A stretch of 45,195 nucleotides of DNA, from assembly GCA_030528345.1 (NCBI GenBank), contig JAUMZB010000017.1:1-45195 (forward strand), written 5' to 3'. Below the pieces are notes generated by a model, which was not told the origin of the DNA, made no database searches, and saw only the letters and a program-made list of their open reading frames with translations. The position numbers and the translations under genes are program-made. Below, piece after piece: positions 1-10,187 of the stretch (position 1 is its first letter; every line of letters starts with the position of its first letter). This stretch comes from Eikenella sp. (lineage in GTDB: Bacteria; Pseudomonadota; Gammaproteobacteria; Burkholderiales; Neisseriaceae).

Positions 1-1585
<1,585 letters not shown>

Positions 1586-1623
1586 GGCTGAAACGGTCTC
1601 GATGCGGAAAATCGGAAAAATGT

Positions 1624-1746
1624 GCGGATTATATCGGAGAAAACAGGCGACCTGAAAGCCGGCGCGCGACGCGGGAGGAGTGATAAACCGCTTGCCGGCG
1701 GGCTATAATATACCCTTTTGCCATACAGGCTACCTGAAAGCACACC
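1624..1746. promoter_or_regulatory. Divergent valS/thiG promoter region
   Basis: This interval lies between two divergent starts. A TATAAT-like hexamer on the plus strand at 1704-1709 is a candidate -10 for thiG. On the minus strand the complement of 1628-1633 reads TATAAT, a candidate -10 for valS. Neither has a convincing -35 at 17 bp, so both are tentative. An exact uptake sequence (1727-1738) lies just before thiG. I see no TPP riboswitch-like sequence ahead of thiG. Confidence 0.35.
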
Positions 1747-2541
1747 ATGTCCGAGCTCACTCTTTACCGCCAAACCTTTCCTTCCCGCCTGCTGTTGGGC
1801 ACCGCCGCCTATCCAAGCACGGAAATCCTGCGTCAGGCCGTGGCGGCGGCACAGCCGGCCATGATCACCGTTTCCCTGCGCCGCGCCGGCAGCGCCGCCG
1901 AAACCGACGGCCAGGGCTTTTGGTCGCTGCTGCAAGACATGGCGGTGCCGGTGCTGCCCAATACCGCCGGCTGCCAAAGCGTTCAGGAAGCGGTCACCAC
2001 CGCCCGCATGGCGCGCGAAGTGTTTGCCACCGATTGGATCAAGCTGGAGCTCATCGGCGACGACGACACTTTGCAGCCGGATGTGTTCCAACTGGTGGAG
2101 GCGGCCGGCATCCTGATTGATGAGGGCTTTAAGGTGCTGCCTTATTGCACGGAAGACCTGATTGTCTGCCGCCGTCTGCTGGACGCGGGCTGCGAAGCGC
2201 TGATGCCGTGGGCGGCGCCCATCGGCAGCGGGCTGGGCGTGGTGCACGGCTACGCGCTGCAGGTATTGCGCGAGCGGCTGCCCGATGTGCCGCTGATCAT
2301 TGACGCCGGCCTCGGCCTGCCTTCGCAGGCGGCGCAGGTGATGGAGTGGGGTTTCGACGGCGTGCTGCTCAACACCGCAGTATCGCGCAGCGGCGATCCG
2401 GCGGCGATGGCACAAGCCTTTGCCCAAGCCACCGCCGCCGGCCGCGCCGCCTATTTGTCCGATCCCGTGCAGCCGCACCGCCACGCCCGCGCCAGCACGC
2501 CCACCGTGGGACAGCCGTTTTGGCACAGCGCAGAATACTGA
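1747..2541 (+). CDS. thiG: Thiazole synthase ThiG
   Basis: Builds the thiazole-phosphate ring of thiamine from 1-deoxy-D-xylulose 5-phosphate, dehydroglycine and the thiocarboxylate of ThiS. It is a cytoplasmic TIM-barrel enzyme. The 264-residue product has full family length. The Schiff-base lysine is K99 in [11 protein letters not shown], and the barrel strands [29 protein letters not shown] and [14 protein letters not shown] are all present. No thiS, thiO, thiE or thiC is in the window, so the gene stands alone here. A TATAATA box at 1704-1710 and an uptake sequence at 1727-1738 precede the start. An inverted pair of uptake sequences just downstream forms its likely terminator. Confidence 0.96.
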   Translation: MSELTLYRQTFPSRLLLGTAAYPSTEILRQAVAAAQPAMITVSLRRAGSAAETDGQGFWSLLQDMAVPVLPNTAGCQSVQEAVTTARMAREVFATDWIKLELIGDDDTLQPDVFQLVEAAGILIDEGFKVLPYCTEDLIVCRRLLDAGCEALMPWAAPIGSGLGVVHGYALQVLRERLPDVPLIIDAGLGLPSQAAQVMEWGFDGVLLNTAVSRSGDPAAMAQAFAQATAAGRAAYLSDPVQPHRHARASTPTVGQPFWHSAEY

Positions 2542-2558
2542 GCAAGGTATTCGGCATG

Positions 2559-2590
2559 CTTTTCAGGTAGCCTCAGGCTACCTGAAAGCT
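2559..2590 (+). terminator. Inverted uptake-sequence terminator after thiG
   Basis: Two copies of the uptake sequence face each other (2562-2573 and 2575-2586) with only one base between the 12-mers. They form a strong stem followed by a short T-rich stretch. It sits 18 bp after the thiG stop and before the cyclase promoter region, a typical neisserial dual-use terminator. Confidence 0.75.
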
Positions 2591-2749
2591 TTTCTAAGAC
2601 CGTACCGCTTCGCTTGTCATTGAAACCCATTCTTATCTATTGCCGTTTTGCCGCCGATTCGGTGCGCAATTGCTGATTTTGCTGCGGCGCACCTTCTCCA
2701 TAATGGTCGAAGCGGCATTCCTGCCGCGCAGACCGTAAGGAGAATCGAT

Positions 2750-3691
2750 ATGTGTGATTTCCATTTGCCGCGCAGCCTGAAAATCAAGCCCAGCCCGTGG
2801 GGGCCCGACGACCAAATCGGCCGCCTCAACTGGATTACCGACGACAGCCGCCGCGAAGTGATGGAGGCTTTGGATCCGAGTCGCTCTTACGATATTTCGG
2901 TGAAATACTTCATCGGCATGCCTTCTTGGTCGGCCGCCGGCGACCCGCCCTTCCAAATCTGGATGACCCACACCCCTTCGGGCAATGTCAACGACGACCT
3001 GCTGGACGTTACCCTGGCCGGCAAAAAGCTGATCGGCTATTCCGGCGACGCCATTTCCATGTACACCCACTGCGGCACCCACATCGACACCCTCAACCAT
3101 TTCGGCTACCAAGACACCGTATGGAACGGCTATACCCAAGCCGAACATTTGGGCAGCCGCCATTGGCTCAAATGCGGCGCCGAGCAGTTTCCGATTATCT
3201 GCGCCCGCGCCGTGTTGCTGGATGTGGCGCGCACCAAAGGCGTGGACCGGCTGCCGCCCTCTTACGGCATCGGCCGCGCCGATTTGGAGGCCGCAATGGC
3301 GCGCCAAAACGTTTCCATCCGCCAGGGCGATATCGTGATGATCCGCACCGGCATGATGACGGTGTGGCCCGACCGCGACGCCTATCTCACCAATTCGCCC
3401 GGCCTCAATCTGGAGGGCGCCGAATTTCTGGTGGGCTTGGGCGCCATGATCATCGGCGCCGACAACATCGCGCTGGAACAGGGTCCTTCGGCCGAGCCGG
3501 ACAATTATTTCCCCGTACACACCTATCTGTTTGCCGAGGCCGGCGTGCCGATTATCGAGGTGATGAACTTGGAAGAATTGGCCGAAGACGAAGTGTACGA
3601 AACCGCCTTTATCGGCCGGGCGATGCCGATCGTCGGCTCGACCGGCGCCCCCATCCAGCCGGTGGTGTTCCCGATGAAGCAAACGGCCTGA
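2750..3691 (+). CDS. Cyclase-family metal-dependent hydrolase (kynurenine formamidase-like)
   Basis: A 313-residue member of the cyclase family (PF04199), which includes kynurenine formamidase KynB and polyketide cyclases. The metal-binding signature HxGTHxDxxxH is seen as H107, H111, D113 and H117 in YTHCGTHIDTLNHFGY. The start at 2750 was chosen because AAGGAG lies 7 bp upstream; an upstream in-frame extension has no such site. No kynureninase or tryptophan 2,3-dioxygenase gene is nearby, so kynurenine as substrate is not supported by context. Many family members of this length act on other cyclic amides or esters. The next gene is an amidase, but a strong terminator separates them, so they are probably not one transcript. 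Family is sure, substrate unknown. Confidence 0.85.
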   Translation: MCDFHLPRSLKIKPSPWGPDDQIGRLNWITDDSRREVMEALDPSRSYDISVKYFIGMPSWSAAGDPPFQIWMTHTPSGNVNDDLLDVTLAGKKLIGYSGDAISMYTHCGTHIDTLNHFGYQDTVWNGYTQAEHLGSRHWLKCGAEQFPIICARAVLLDVARTKGVDRLPPSYGIGRADLEAAMARQNVSIRQGDIVMIRTGMMTVWPDRDAYLTNSPGLNLEGAEFLVGLGAMIIGADNIALEQGPSAEPDNYFPVHTYLFAEAGVPIIEVMNLEELAEDEVYETAFIGRAMPIVGSTGAPIQPVVFPMKQTA

Positions 3692-3700
3692 TGCCCACCC

Positions 3701-3724
3701 ACGCCCGCCTTGGCGGGCGTTTTT
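3701..3724 (+). terminator. Rho-independent terminator after the cyclase gene
   Basis: A GC-rich stem ACGCCCGCC / GGCGGGCGT with a two-base loop runs directly into a T tract. It begins 10 bp after the cyclase stop codon. Confidence 0.85.
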
Positions 3725-3789
3725 GCCTGCCGGCACGCCCCCCGCGCCAACCACATGCCTTGGTACAACCGAAACCGATCAGGGTACCC

Positions 3790-5151
3790 ATGATGCCGTT
3801 ACATCCCCCCTACACCATCCGCGCCCTACACCGCGCATTCCGCCACGGCGACACTACGCCTTCAATCCTCACCGAACAGATTCTCGCCCGCTGTGCCGGC
3901 AGCCCGCGCGGCATCCTCACCGATGTTTTTGAAGAACGCGCCCTGCGCGAAGCCGCCGCCAGCACCCGCCGCTGGCAGGCCGGGCAACCCTTGGGACTGT
4001 TCGACGGCATCCCCTGCGTGTGGAAGGATTTATTCGACGTGGCCGGCAGCATCACCACCGCCGGCTCGCCGGCCTACCGCCACCGTCCGCCGGCGACGGC
4101 CGATGCGCCGCTGGTGGCCGCCTTCAGCCGCGCCGGCGGCGTGAACATCGGCAAAGCCGGTTTGTCGGAGCTGGCCTATTCCGGGCTGGGCATCAATCCC
4201 GTTTTCGGCACGCCGCCCAATCCTTTCGACCCGCGGCGCATTCCCGGCGGCTCTTCCAGCGGCAGCGCCGCTGCCGTGCAAGCCGGGCTGTGCGCCTTCA
4301 GTATGGGCAGCGATACCAGCGGCTCCATCCGCATTCCCAGCGCCTTCCACCACCTCACCGGCTACAAGCCTTCGCGCCGCCGTTTCGATCAGCGCCAAGT
4401 GTTTCCGCTTTCGGCCACGCTGGACGAAGTCGGTCCGATTGCGGCCGGCGTGCAGGACTGCTACGACGCGGCCAATCTGTTTTCCGGCCGGCCCTGCCCG
4501 CTGCTCCAAGCCGCCGATTGGCGGCAGGTATTGCTGCTGGTGCCGGAGAATGCGGCTTTGTGGGCAGACACCGATGCCGCCGTCTACTCGGCTTTTCAGC
4601 TAGCCTTACGGCGCTTCGCCGCCGCCGGCGCCGCCGTTTGCCGGACAGAGATTGCCGAATTGGATGCCGTCACGGCCGCCGTGGCCGAGCACGGCACCTT
4701 TGCCGCCGCCGAATCGCTGTATTTCCACCGCGAGGTGTTGGCCGGAGAGGGCGGCCGCCTGATCGACCAAAGGGTGCTCGACCGTATGTGCCGCGCCAAA
4801 AGCATGAGTGCGCTGGATTATGTGGCTCTGCACGACATCCGCCGCCGTCTGCAACACAGTCTGTGGCAGCGTTATCCGCAGCATACCGTGCTGCTGCCGA
4901 CGGTGGCAGTGGTGCCGCCGCTGCTCGCCCCGCTGGAAAGCGATGCCGCGCATTACCACCGCATCAACCTTTTGGTTTTGCGCAACACCGGCCTGTTCAA
5001 TTTTCTGGATGCCGAGAGCCTGTCGCTGCCGCTGGGCTTCAGTACGGAAGGGCTGCCGGTCGGGCTGATGCTCTCAACGGCACCGGGGCAGGACGAACGG
5101 CTGTTTCAGGTAGCCCGGGCGGCGGAACGGCTGTTGGCCGGAGAAGACTGA
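3790..5151 (+). CDS. Amidase (amidase-signature family)
   Basis: A 453-residue cytoplasmic amidase of the GatA/AtzF/fatty-acid-amide-hydrolase superfamily, which hydrolyses amide bonds with a Ser-cisSer-Lys triad. The triad is visible as K79 (CVWKDLFDVAG), S155 (PGGSSSGSAAAV) and S179 (SDTSGSIRIPS). ATG 3790 is followed at once by a second ATG at 3793; either may start the protein, and no strong ribosome site decides. It is too divergent and lacks gatB/gatC neighbours, so it is unlikely to be the tRNA amidotransferase subunit. An uptake sequence at 5105-5116 lies inside the gene and encodes FQVA near the C-terminus. The substrate is unknown; the neighbouring cyclase suggests a small-molecule amide, but that is inference. 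Confidence 0.88.
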   Translation: MMPLHPPYTIRALHRAFRHGDTTPSILTEQILARCAGSPRGILTDVFEERALREAAASTRRWQAGQPLGLFDGIPCVWKDLFDVAGSITTAGSPAYRHRPPATADAPLVAAFSRAGGVNIGKAGLSELAYSGLGINPVFGTPPNPFDPRRIPGGSSSGSAAAVQAGLCAFSMGSDTSGSIRIPSAFHHLTGYKPSRRRFDQRQVFPLSATLDEVGPIAAGVQDCYDAANLFSGRPCPLLQAADWRQVLLLVPENAALWADTDAAVYSAFQLALRRFAAAGAAVCRTEIAELDAVTAAVAEHGTFAAAESLYFHREVLAGEGGRLIDQRVLDRMCRAKSMSALDYVALHDIRRRLQHSLWQRYPQHTVLLPTVAVVPPLLAPLESDAAHYHRINLLVLRNTGLFNFLDAESLSLPLGFSTEGLPVGLMLSTAPGQDERLFQVARAAERLLAGED

Positions 5152-5167
5152 CCGCCGTTCAGACACG

Positions 5168-5206
5168 CAATAAAAAACGAACGGCCGAACCGTTCGTTTT
5201 TTATTG
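5168..5206. terminator. Bidirectional terminator between amidase and DUF533 genes
   Basis: A long perfect stem (AATAAAAAACGAACGG and its complement) has a five-base loop and A/T tails on both sides. It can end transcription of the rightward amidase and the leftward DUF533 gene. Confidence 0.9.
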
Positions 5207-5217
5207 TGCGGCGAAGT

Positions 5218-5871
5218 TTAAAAACCGGCCTGCTGTTCCAGATTGTCCACCAGTGCCTCATCCAACTTCAGCGCGTGCGAGAGCTGCGACAGGAACACGA
5301 TTTCTTTGCGCGCCAAGTCGCCGCACACCATACGGGCGGCCAAATAGGCTTCGGCGGCCAGAGCGGTGTTTTGGCCGATTTCGGCGGCAATTTCGGCGGG
5401 CGTGGCCGGACGGGCGGCCTCGGCGGCCAGCCACTGCTGCAACTCGGGATCGTCTCCGCCCTCGCTGCCGATCAGGCGGCGCTCTTCGTCGTCAATCAAA
5501 CCGTCGGCCGCTGCGGCGGCAATCATGGTGCGCAGAATCACGCGGCCGGCGGTTTCGGCGGCCGCACCGCCGGGCTCGAACGCGGCCGGCGGTAAGGCAG
5601 CGGCAGCCGGCGCTTGGCCGGCGGAGCTTTTTTGGCTCTGCCAGTTTTGGTAGGCGTGGTAGGCCAAAGCGCCCAAGGCTGCCATTGAGCCGGCGCGCAC
5701 CCATTTTTGCGTGTTTCTTTTTTTCAGCATGCCCGAGAGCAGGCTGCCGGCCACGGCGGCTCCGCCGACTTTCATCAGCAAATCTTGCGGACCGGCAGCA
5801 GAACGGCCCGCCGGTTTGCCGGCGCCCGGCACCGAAGCCAATACTTGGTTGAGCAGTTTGTTGAAATCCAT
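5218..5871 (-). CDS. DUF533 (YebE-like, TerB-fold) protein
   Basis: A 217-residue protein of the DUF533 family, like E. coli YebE. The N-terminal part has a Gly/Ala-rich hydrophobic stretch (GGAAVAGSLLSGML, then AGSMAALGALAYHAYQNW), probably membrane-associated. An Ala/Pro-rich linker (about residues 85-105) leads into a helical TerB-like domain starting near residue 110 (RVILRTMIAAAAADGLIDDEERRLI) and ending in ALVDNLEQQ. The acidic DGLIDDEE segment is the usual TerB signature and may bind metal. No biochemical role is established for the family. It stands alone, convergent with the amidase across a shared terminator. The start at 5871 gives the conserved MDFNKLLNQ opening. Confidence 0.85.
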   Translation of the reverse strand: MDFNKLLNQVLASVPGAGKPAGRSAAGPQDLLMKVGGAAVAGSLLSGMLKKRNTQKWVRAGSMAALGALAYHAYQNWQSQKSSAGQAPAAAALPPAAFEPGGAAAETAGRVILRTMIAAAAADGLIDDEERRLIGSEGGDDPELQQWLAAEAARPATPAEIAAEIGQNTALAAEAYLAARMVCGDLARKEIVFLSQLSHALKLDEALVDNLEQQAGF

Positions 5872-5972
5872 TTAGTAAGCTCCTGAAGTGGTGATGTTGC
5901 TGTTACAGGGTGATAAACCATAACGGCATAAATGGGGCGGCCGCACCGGGAAACAAGCTGTTTACGACGGCT

Positions 5973-6470
5973 TTACATACCATGCAAGACGGCCGTGCGC
6001 CGGCGCAGCCATGCGCCCCATTCGGGACGGCGCACGGCCAGCGCCTTGTGCCAGTAAAGCATGGAGCAAATGATGTCGTGCGCGTTGCCGCTGCCTGCGG
6101 CAAACAGCCGCTGCACCGCGTCTTCCAGCGCATCGGTGTCGTCCGACATTCCCGCCCGCTCGCCGAAAACGCGGCAGCTTTCCACATGCAGACGGCCGAG
6201 CTGCGCTTCAATATGGGGCAGCAGCGCCTGCCATGGCATGCCGCCGTAGAGAACGTCGGCAATCCAGTGATGCAGATTCTGCCGGCCGCGGTAACGCGGG
6301 TGGGGCAGCAGGGCAAACAGCGCCTGACACTGCGCGGCATGAACGCCTTCTCCCGCGTATTGCCAGAGCAGTTCGTAGAGCGCACGGTTCACGCGCCCAT
6401 CGGGCAGGGCGTCAAGCGTGGCAAGCAGTTCGTCGGGATGCTGCCAGTCGGGCAAGGAAAGGCGGGGCAT
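5973..6470 (-). CDS. Conserved-looking hypothetical protein
   Basis: I do not recognise this protein. From the ATG at 6470 it has 165 residues and begins MPRLSLPDWQHPDELLATLD; a TTG start at 6527 would add 19 residues, but neither start has a good ribosome site. It looks soluble and mostly helical, rich in Trp, His and Arg, with no signal peptide or membrane segment. Sections such as RVNRALYELLWQY, CQALFALLPHPRYRGRQNLHHWIADVLYGG and DIICSMLYWHKALAVRRPEWGAWL look like a folded domain rather than a chance frame. It lies between the DUF533 gene and the DUF192 gene on the same strand, but 339 bp from the latter. Confidence 0.6.
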   Translation of the reverse strand: MPRLSLPDWQHPDELLATLDALPDGRVNRALYELLWQYAGEGVHAAQCQALFALLPHPRYRGRQNLHHWIADVLYGGMPWQALLPHIEAQLGRLHVESCRVFGERAGMSDDTDALEDAVQRLFAAGSGNAHDIICSMLYWHKALAVRRPEWGAWLRRRTAVLHGM

Positions 6471-6806
6471 GGCACGGCTCGGCAACAATCGGGCGCTTGG
6501 TGCGCCCACAAGCTGAAACTTTGACAAAGCCTTGTCTGCGGCGCATTGCGGCGTTTATTGCTGCGCTTTAAACGGCATCCGCACCGGGGCTTTGCAGGCC
6601 TCAAAACCTGTTCATAGTCTTCTTGCGCAGCGGTTTTTCGAGGCAAAAACCGCAGATGCGGGGCGACAATGCGCGCAAGATCGAACATCTTGCCGGTATT
6701 TTTTATCCCTTCAAGGGCAACACGGCCGATGCGGTTGTTGACCGGGCAGCAAAGCAAACCGGCGAAGCTGAAATACCGCCGCAACGGAGACTTTGAACAG
6801 GTTCTC
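6471..6806. other. Gene-free interval
   Basis: About 336 bp with no open frame I can support on either strand. It contains GC-rich inverted pieces (CGGTTTTTCGAGGCAAAAACCG near 6640, a small hairpin) but no clear RNA gene, promoter or mobile-element end. It ends at the uptake sequence that overlaps the DUF192 stop codon. Confidence 0.5.
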
Positions 6807-6809
6807 GGG

Positions 6810-7262
6810 CTACCTGAAAGCCGGCAGATCCTGCACCGCATGACCGGCACCGATGCCGTGCGCGGCAAACCAGCCGCGGTGCATTTCCAACGCGTAGCGC
6901 ACCGGCTCGGGCGAGCAATGGATGCGGGTGGTGCGCGGCGCCATATCGTGCAGCGAGACAATGCGGCCGTCTTCGCGGATAAAAGCGGCGCTGAGCGGCA
7001 AATGCGTGTGGCGCATCCACAGGCACTGCACGGCGGTTTGCCCGAACACAAACAACATGCCTTCGTCGGCCGGCATGCGGCGGCGGTACATCAGGCCGGT
7101 GTTTTGCGACGCCTCATCGGCGGCAATCTGCACCTCGGCAGCATGGCCGTTAAGCATCAGCGTGGCACGCGGCAGGTGCAGCTGGGGCAGCGGTTCGGCG
7201 GAGGCGGCGGCAGACAGGCAGACGGCCAACGCGGCAGCCGGTATGGGGAAACGCCGGCGCAC
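6810..7262 (-). CDS. DUF192 family exported protein
   Basis: A 150-residue protein with a signal peptide (MRRRFPIPAAALAVCLSAAASA) followed by a complete DUF192 domain: ASQNTGLMYRRRMPADEGMLFVF, CLWMRHTHLPLSAAFIREDGRIV and PEPVRYALEMHRGWFAAHGI. The domain is widespread and its function is not established. The start is GTG at 7260-7262, only 3 bp after the stop of the upstream coiled-coil gene, so the two are translationally close and almost certainly one operon. The stop codon TAG is supplied by an uptake sequence (6807-6818 on the plus strand), so the last codons, QDLPAFR, run into it. Confidence 0.85.
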   Translation of the reverse strand: MRRRFPIPAAALAVCLSAAASAEPLPQLHLPRATLMLNGHAAEVQIAADEASQNTGLMYRRRMPADEGMLFVFGQTAVQCLWMRHTHLPLSAAFIREDGRIVSLHDMAPRTTRIHCSPEPVRYALEMHRGWFAAHGIGAGHAVQDLPAFR

Positions 7263-7265
7263 GGT

Positions 7266-7595
7266 TCAACGGCCGTGAACGGCCGTCCACGCCGCATCCA
7301 AACGGCGGCCGGCGGCCTCCAGCGTGCTGCCGGCCTGCTGGACGGCCACATCGGCTTCGTTCAGCTCGGTTTGCAGGCGTGCGGCTTCGGCCTGTTTTTG
7401 CTGGATGGCGGCCTGTACTGCCTGCAGGCGCTCGCGCAGGCTGCCGACTTTGGCGGTGTGGTCGGTTTGCGCCTTCAGCGCTTCCCGATAGGCCATTTGG
7501 GCGCTGAGCAGCTCGGTTTGGGCGGCGGCGTGGTCGGCCAGCGCCGGCGCGGCGGCCAGCAGCAGGCAGCAAAAAGCAGTCACACGGAACATCAT
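7266..7595 (-). CDS. Small exported coiled-coil protein
   Basis: A 109-residue protein with a clear signal peptide (MMFRVTAFCCLLLAAAPALA) followed by one long helical, heptad-rich segment (about residues 25-105) full of Gln, Ala, Leu and Glu. It is expected to form a periplasmic coiled coil. I cannot assign a family. The ATG at 7593-7595 is preceded by AGGAG at a good distance, and a second ATG follows directly. An upstream in-frame start at 7619 would spoil the signal peptide. It is co-transcribed with the DUF192 gene, whose GTG start follows 3 bp after its stop. Confidence 0.7.
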   Translation of the reverse strand: MMFRVTAFCCLLLAAAPALADHAAAQTELLSAQMAYREALKAQTDHTAKVGSLRERLQAVQAAIQQKQAEAARLQTELNEADVAVQQAGSTLEAAGRRLDAAWTAVHGR

Positions 7596-7672
7596 GGTTT
7601 CTCCTGACGAAGTGTCCAAGCGGCCTGCGGCATCGCCGGCAGGCTACCTGAAAACGGCAACGGCCGCCGGCT

Positions 7673-8104
7673 TTACAGCGCCTGGCGGCACACTTTCTCA
7701 AACTGGTTGCCGCTGGCCGAACCCTTTACCACGGGCTGGGCACGCAGATGGGTGTAGCGGTGGGCGGTCAGCAGCTTGCCGGCAGTATCAAACATCTGCA
7801 CGCCCAGCAGGCGGTAGGTGCGGGCGCGGCAGTCCATCTGCCATTCGTTGACCGCCGATTTGTAATGCGGCGTGTTGATGTAATGCTCTTTGGCCGGTTC
7901 GCGCACGGTTACACGTTCGCGGAAGGTGGCGCCGTGGTTTTGGCTGCGGATGCTGGCGGTGTCGATGGCATGGCTGACATTGCCGTTGGGGCTGGTGCCG
8001 ATGTCCTGCCAGCTGCCGCCCAAAGCGGGATTGGCCGGCTGCATCGCGGTACAGGCGCCGAGCAGCAGAGCCGCAGCGGCGGCGGTGAAGTGCAGGGTTT
8101 TCAT
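7673..8104 (-). CDS. Lipoprotein, surface-adhesin-E-like
   Basis: A 143-residue lipoprotein. The signal peptide MKTLHFTAAAAALLLGACTAM has a clear lipobox (LGAC; Cys 18), so the mature protein should be tethered in the envelope. The mature part (SWQDIGTSPNGNVSHAIDTASIRSQ, then SAVNEWQMDCRARTYRLLGVQMFD) matches my memory of the surface-adhesin protein E pattern (PF16747): W..., D..S+..., a central Cys and a YRL strand. Two conserved cysteines (in MDCRARTY and EKVCRQAL) could form a disulfide. Family assignment is from pattern memory only. The ATG at 8102-8104 has GGAAAG upstream, and an exact uptake sequence lies at 8114-8125. Confidence 0.7.
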   Translation of the reverse strand: MKTLHFTAAAAALLLGACTAMQPANPALGGSWQDIGTSPNGNVSHAIDTASIRSQNHGATFRERVTVREPAKEHYINTPHYKSAVNEWQMDCRARTYRLLGVQMFDTAGKLLTAHRYTHLRAQPVVKGSASGNQFEKVCRQAL

Positions 8105-8254
8105 GACTTTCCTTTCAGGTAGCCTGCAAACGCTATAAAATACCGCGTTTTGCGGCACTCGGCGGCAGGCGCAATCGAATCTGCGCCATTATAGCCCAAT
8201 CGGCAGCCGCATAAGCGCTGCGCCGCCCGCCGCCTATTTTTCCTCAGACAGACC

Positions 8255-10060
8255 ATGCCCCATTCCCGCGCCCTTTCCGTTTTGCACGATGTTTTCGGCT
8301 ACCCGGCTTTCCGCGGCAGCCAAGCCGAAATTGTGGCCGCGCTTGCGGACGGGCAGAACCTGCTGGTGCTGATGCCCACCGGCGGCGGCAAATCGCTGTG
8401 CTACCAGATTCCGGCGCTGTTGCGCGACGGCGTGGCGGTAGTGGTGTCGCCGCTGATTGCCCTGATGGACGACCAGGTGGCCAGCCTGCGTGCCGCCGGC
8501 GTGGCGGCAGCCGGCGTGCACAGCGGGATGGCGGCGGAAGAGGTGAGGCGGATTGCCGACGACATCGAACAAGGCTGCCTGAAACTTTTGTATGTCTCGC
8601 CCGAAAGACTGGTTACCGAGCGCTTCCTGCGTTTTCTTGACCATACGAAAATCAGCCTGTTTGCCATTGACGAAGCCCACTGTGTGAGCCAATGGGGGCA
8701 CGATTTCCGCCCCGAATACCGCCAACTCGGCCTCTTGGCCGAACGCTATCCCAGCGTGCCGCGCATCGCACTCACCGCCACCGCCGATGCCGAAACCCGC
8801 GCCGACATCCGCCATTATCTGCGCCTGGGAGAGGCCGCCGAATTCGTGGCCAGCTTCGACCGGCCGAATCTGTATTACCAAGTCATCGAAAAAAACAACG
8901 GCAAAAAGCAGCTGCTGGATTTCCTCAACAACCGCCCGCGCGGCGAAAGCGGCATTGTGTATTGCCTCAGCCGCAAAAAAGTGGAAGACGTGGCGGCTTT
9001 TCTGTGCGACAGCGGCCACCGTGCGCTGCCCTACCACGCCGGCCTGAGCATGGACACACGCAGCGAACACCAGCGCCGCTTCACCCACGAAGACGGGGTG
9101 ATTATTGTGGCCACCGTGGCCTTCGGCATGGGCATAGACAAGCCCGACGTGCGTTTTGTCGCCCATTTGGATATGCCGCAAAGCATCGAGCATTTCTATC
9201 AGGAAAGCGGCCGCGCCGGCCGCGACGGCCAGCCGGCGGCCAGCTGGCTGTGCTACGGCCTCAACGACTACTCTCTGCTGCGCGAACGCATTCTCGGCGG
9301 CAACAGCGGCGACTTCCAGAAAAACATCGAATTGCAAAAACTGGACGCCATGTTTGCCGTATGCGAAACCGCCGGCTGCCGGCGCGTGCCGCTGCTGCGG
9401 CATTTCGGCCAAAGCAGCCAACCGTGCGGCCATTGCGACAACTGCCTGCACCCGCCGGTGCGCTTCGACGCCACCGAGCTGGTACAGAAACTGCTCAGCT
9501 GCGTGTACCGCGTCGGCCAGCGTTTTGCCGCCGGCTATGTGATCAATGTGTTGCGCGGCAAGGCGGAAGACTGGATACGCGACAACCGCCACCACCGGCT
9601 CTCCACCTTCGGCATCGGTGCCCAGCTTTCCGACAAAGAATGGCGCGGCGTGGTCCGCCAATGCATCGGCTTGGGCTACCTGAACACCGACCCGCTCAAC
9701 CACCATGCCCTGCGGCTGAACGAAAGTGCAGTGGCCGTGCTCAAAGGCGAGCAGACAGTGATGCTGCGGCCGCTCAAACGCGAAAAAGCGGCCACCCGCC
9801 TGCCGAAAGCGCAATGGCTGCGCACCGAACGCGAAGAGCGCGTGTGGCAGGCCCTGCGCCAATGGCGCAGCGAACGCGCCAAAGCCGACGATGTGCCCGC
9901 CTACATCATCTGCGGCGACCGCACCCTGCAGGACATCGTGCAACAGCGGCCGGAAACCCTTTCCGCGCTGCATGAAATTTACGGCTTGGGCGAGGCGAAA
10001 ATCGACAAATTCGGTGCCGACATTTTGGCGGTATGCCTGCCCTTGTGGGCGGAGGAATAA
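8255..10060 (+). CDS. recQ: ATP-dependent DNA helicase RecQ
   Basis: A 3'-5' DNA helicase for recombination and repair, 601 residues. Domains in order: helicase with Walker A PTGGGKS (41-47) and DEAH (139-142); second RecA domain with the [13 protein letters not shown] motif; zinc-binding region with cysteines in CETAGCRR and CGHCDNC; winged helix (LIVQ-type segment around [25 protein letters not shown]); and one C-terminal HRDC domain (about 520-600). The pathogenic Neisseria RecQ, as I recall it, is longer, with three HRDC domains used in pilin variation; only one is present here, the E. coli layout. An uptake sequence (9673-9684) is inside the gene and encodes GYLN. Confidence 0.97.
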   Translation: MPHSRALSVLHDVFGYPAFRGSQAEIVAALADGQNLLVLMPTGGGKSLCYQIPALLRDGVAVVVSPLIALMDDQVASLRAAGVAAAGVHSGMAAEEVRRIADDIEQGCLKLLYVSPERLVTERFLRFLDHTKISLFAIDEAHCVSQWGHDFRPEYRQLGLLAERYPSVPRIALTATADAETRADIRHYLRLGEAAEFVASFDRPNLYYQVIEKNNGKKQLLDFLNNRPRGESGIVYCLSRKKVEDVAAFLCDSGHRALPYHAGLSMDTRSEHQRRFTHEDGVIIVATVAFGMGIDKPDVRFVAHLDMPQSIEHFYQESGRAGRDGQPAASWLCYGLNDYSLLRERILGGNSGDFQKNIELQKLDAMFAVCETAGCRRVPLLRHFGQSSQPCGHCDNCLHPPVRFDATELVQKLLSCVYRVGQRFAAGYVINVLRGKAEDWIRDNRHHRLSTFGIGAQLSDKEWRGVVRQCIGLGYLNTDPLNHHALRLNESAVAVLKGEQTVMLRPLKREKAATRLPKAQWLRTEREERVWQALRQWRSERAKADDVPAYIICGDRTLQDIVQQRPETLSALHEIYGLGEAKIDKFGADILAVCLPLWAEE

Positions 10061-10142
10061 AGCTGCCGCAACGGTGCATCCGGTTTTCAGGTAGCCTGAA
10101 GCGGCCGCACACCCATCTTCAGGCCACCTGAAAGGCTGGAAA

Positions 10143-10184
10143 CAAAAAAAGCTGCATTCTCCAAAGAATGCCGCTTTTTGTTTG
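10143..10184. terminator. Bidirectional terminator recQ/DUF1275
   Basis: The stem GCATTCT / AGAATGC has a four-base loop, extended by A-rich and T-rich tails in both directions. It lies between convergent recQ and the DUF1275 gene. Just upstream, two inverted uptake sequences (10086-10097 exact and 10121-10132 with one mismatch) can pair as a second hairpin. Confidence 0.85.
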
Positions 10185-10187
10185 CCC

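Noticed and set aside
2797..3789. N-terminal extension of the amidase frame through the cyclase gene
   Set aside because: The extension is an out-of-frame reading of the cyclase gene, rich in Arg and Pro. A strong terminator lies inside it, and the amidase homology begins only after ATG 3790.
3790..5151. Calling the amidase GatA
   Set aside because: It has the amidase triad but no gatC/gatB neighbours and diverges in the region after the nucleophile; a general amidase is the safer call.
6530..6810. IS remnant or small RNA gene in the gap before the DUF192 gene
   Set aside because: There are no inverted ends, no target duplication, no promoter-terminator pair and no recognisable transposase fragment.
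7266..7595. Assignment of the coiled-coil protein to OmpH/Skp
   Set aside because: It is exported and helical, but it is shorter than Skp and lacks the Skp C-terminal pattern; composition alone is not enough.
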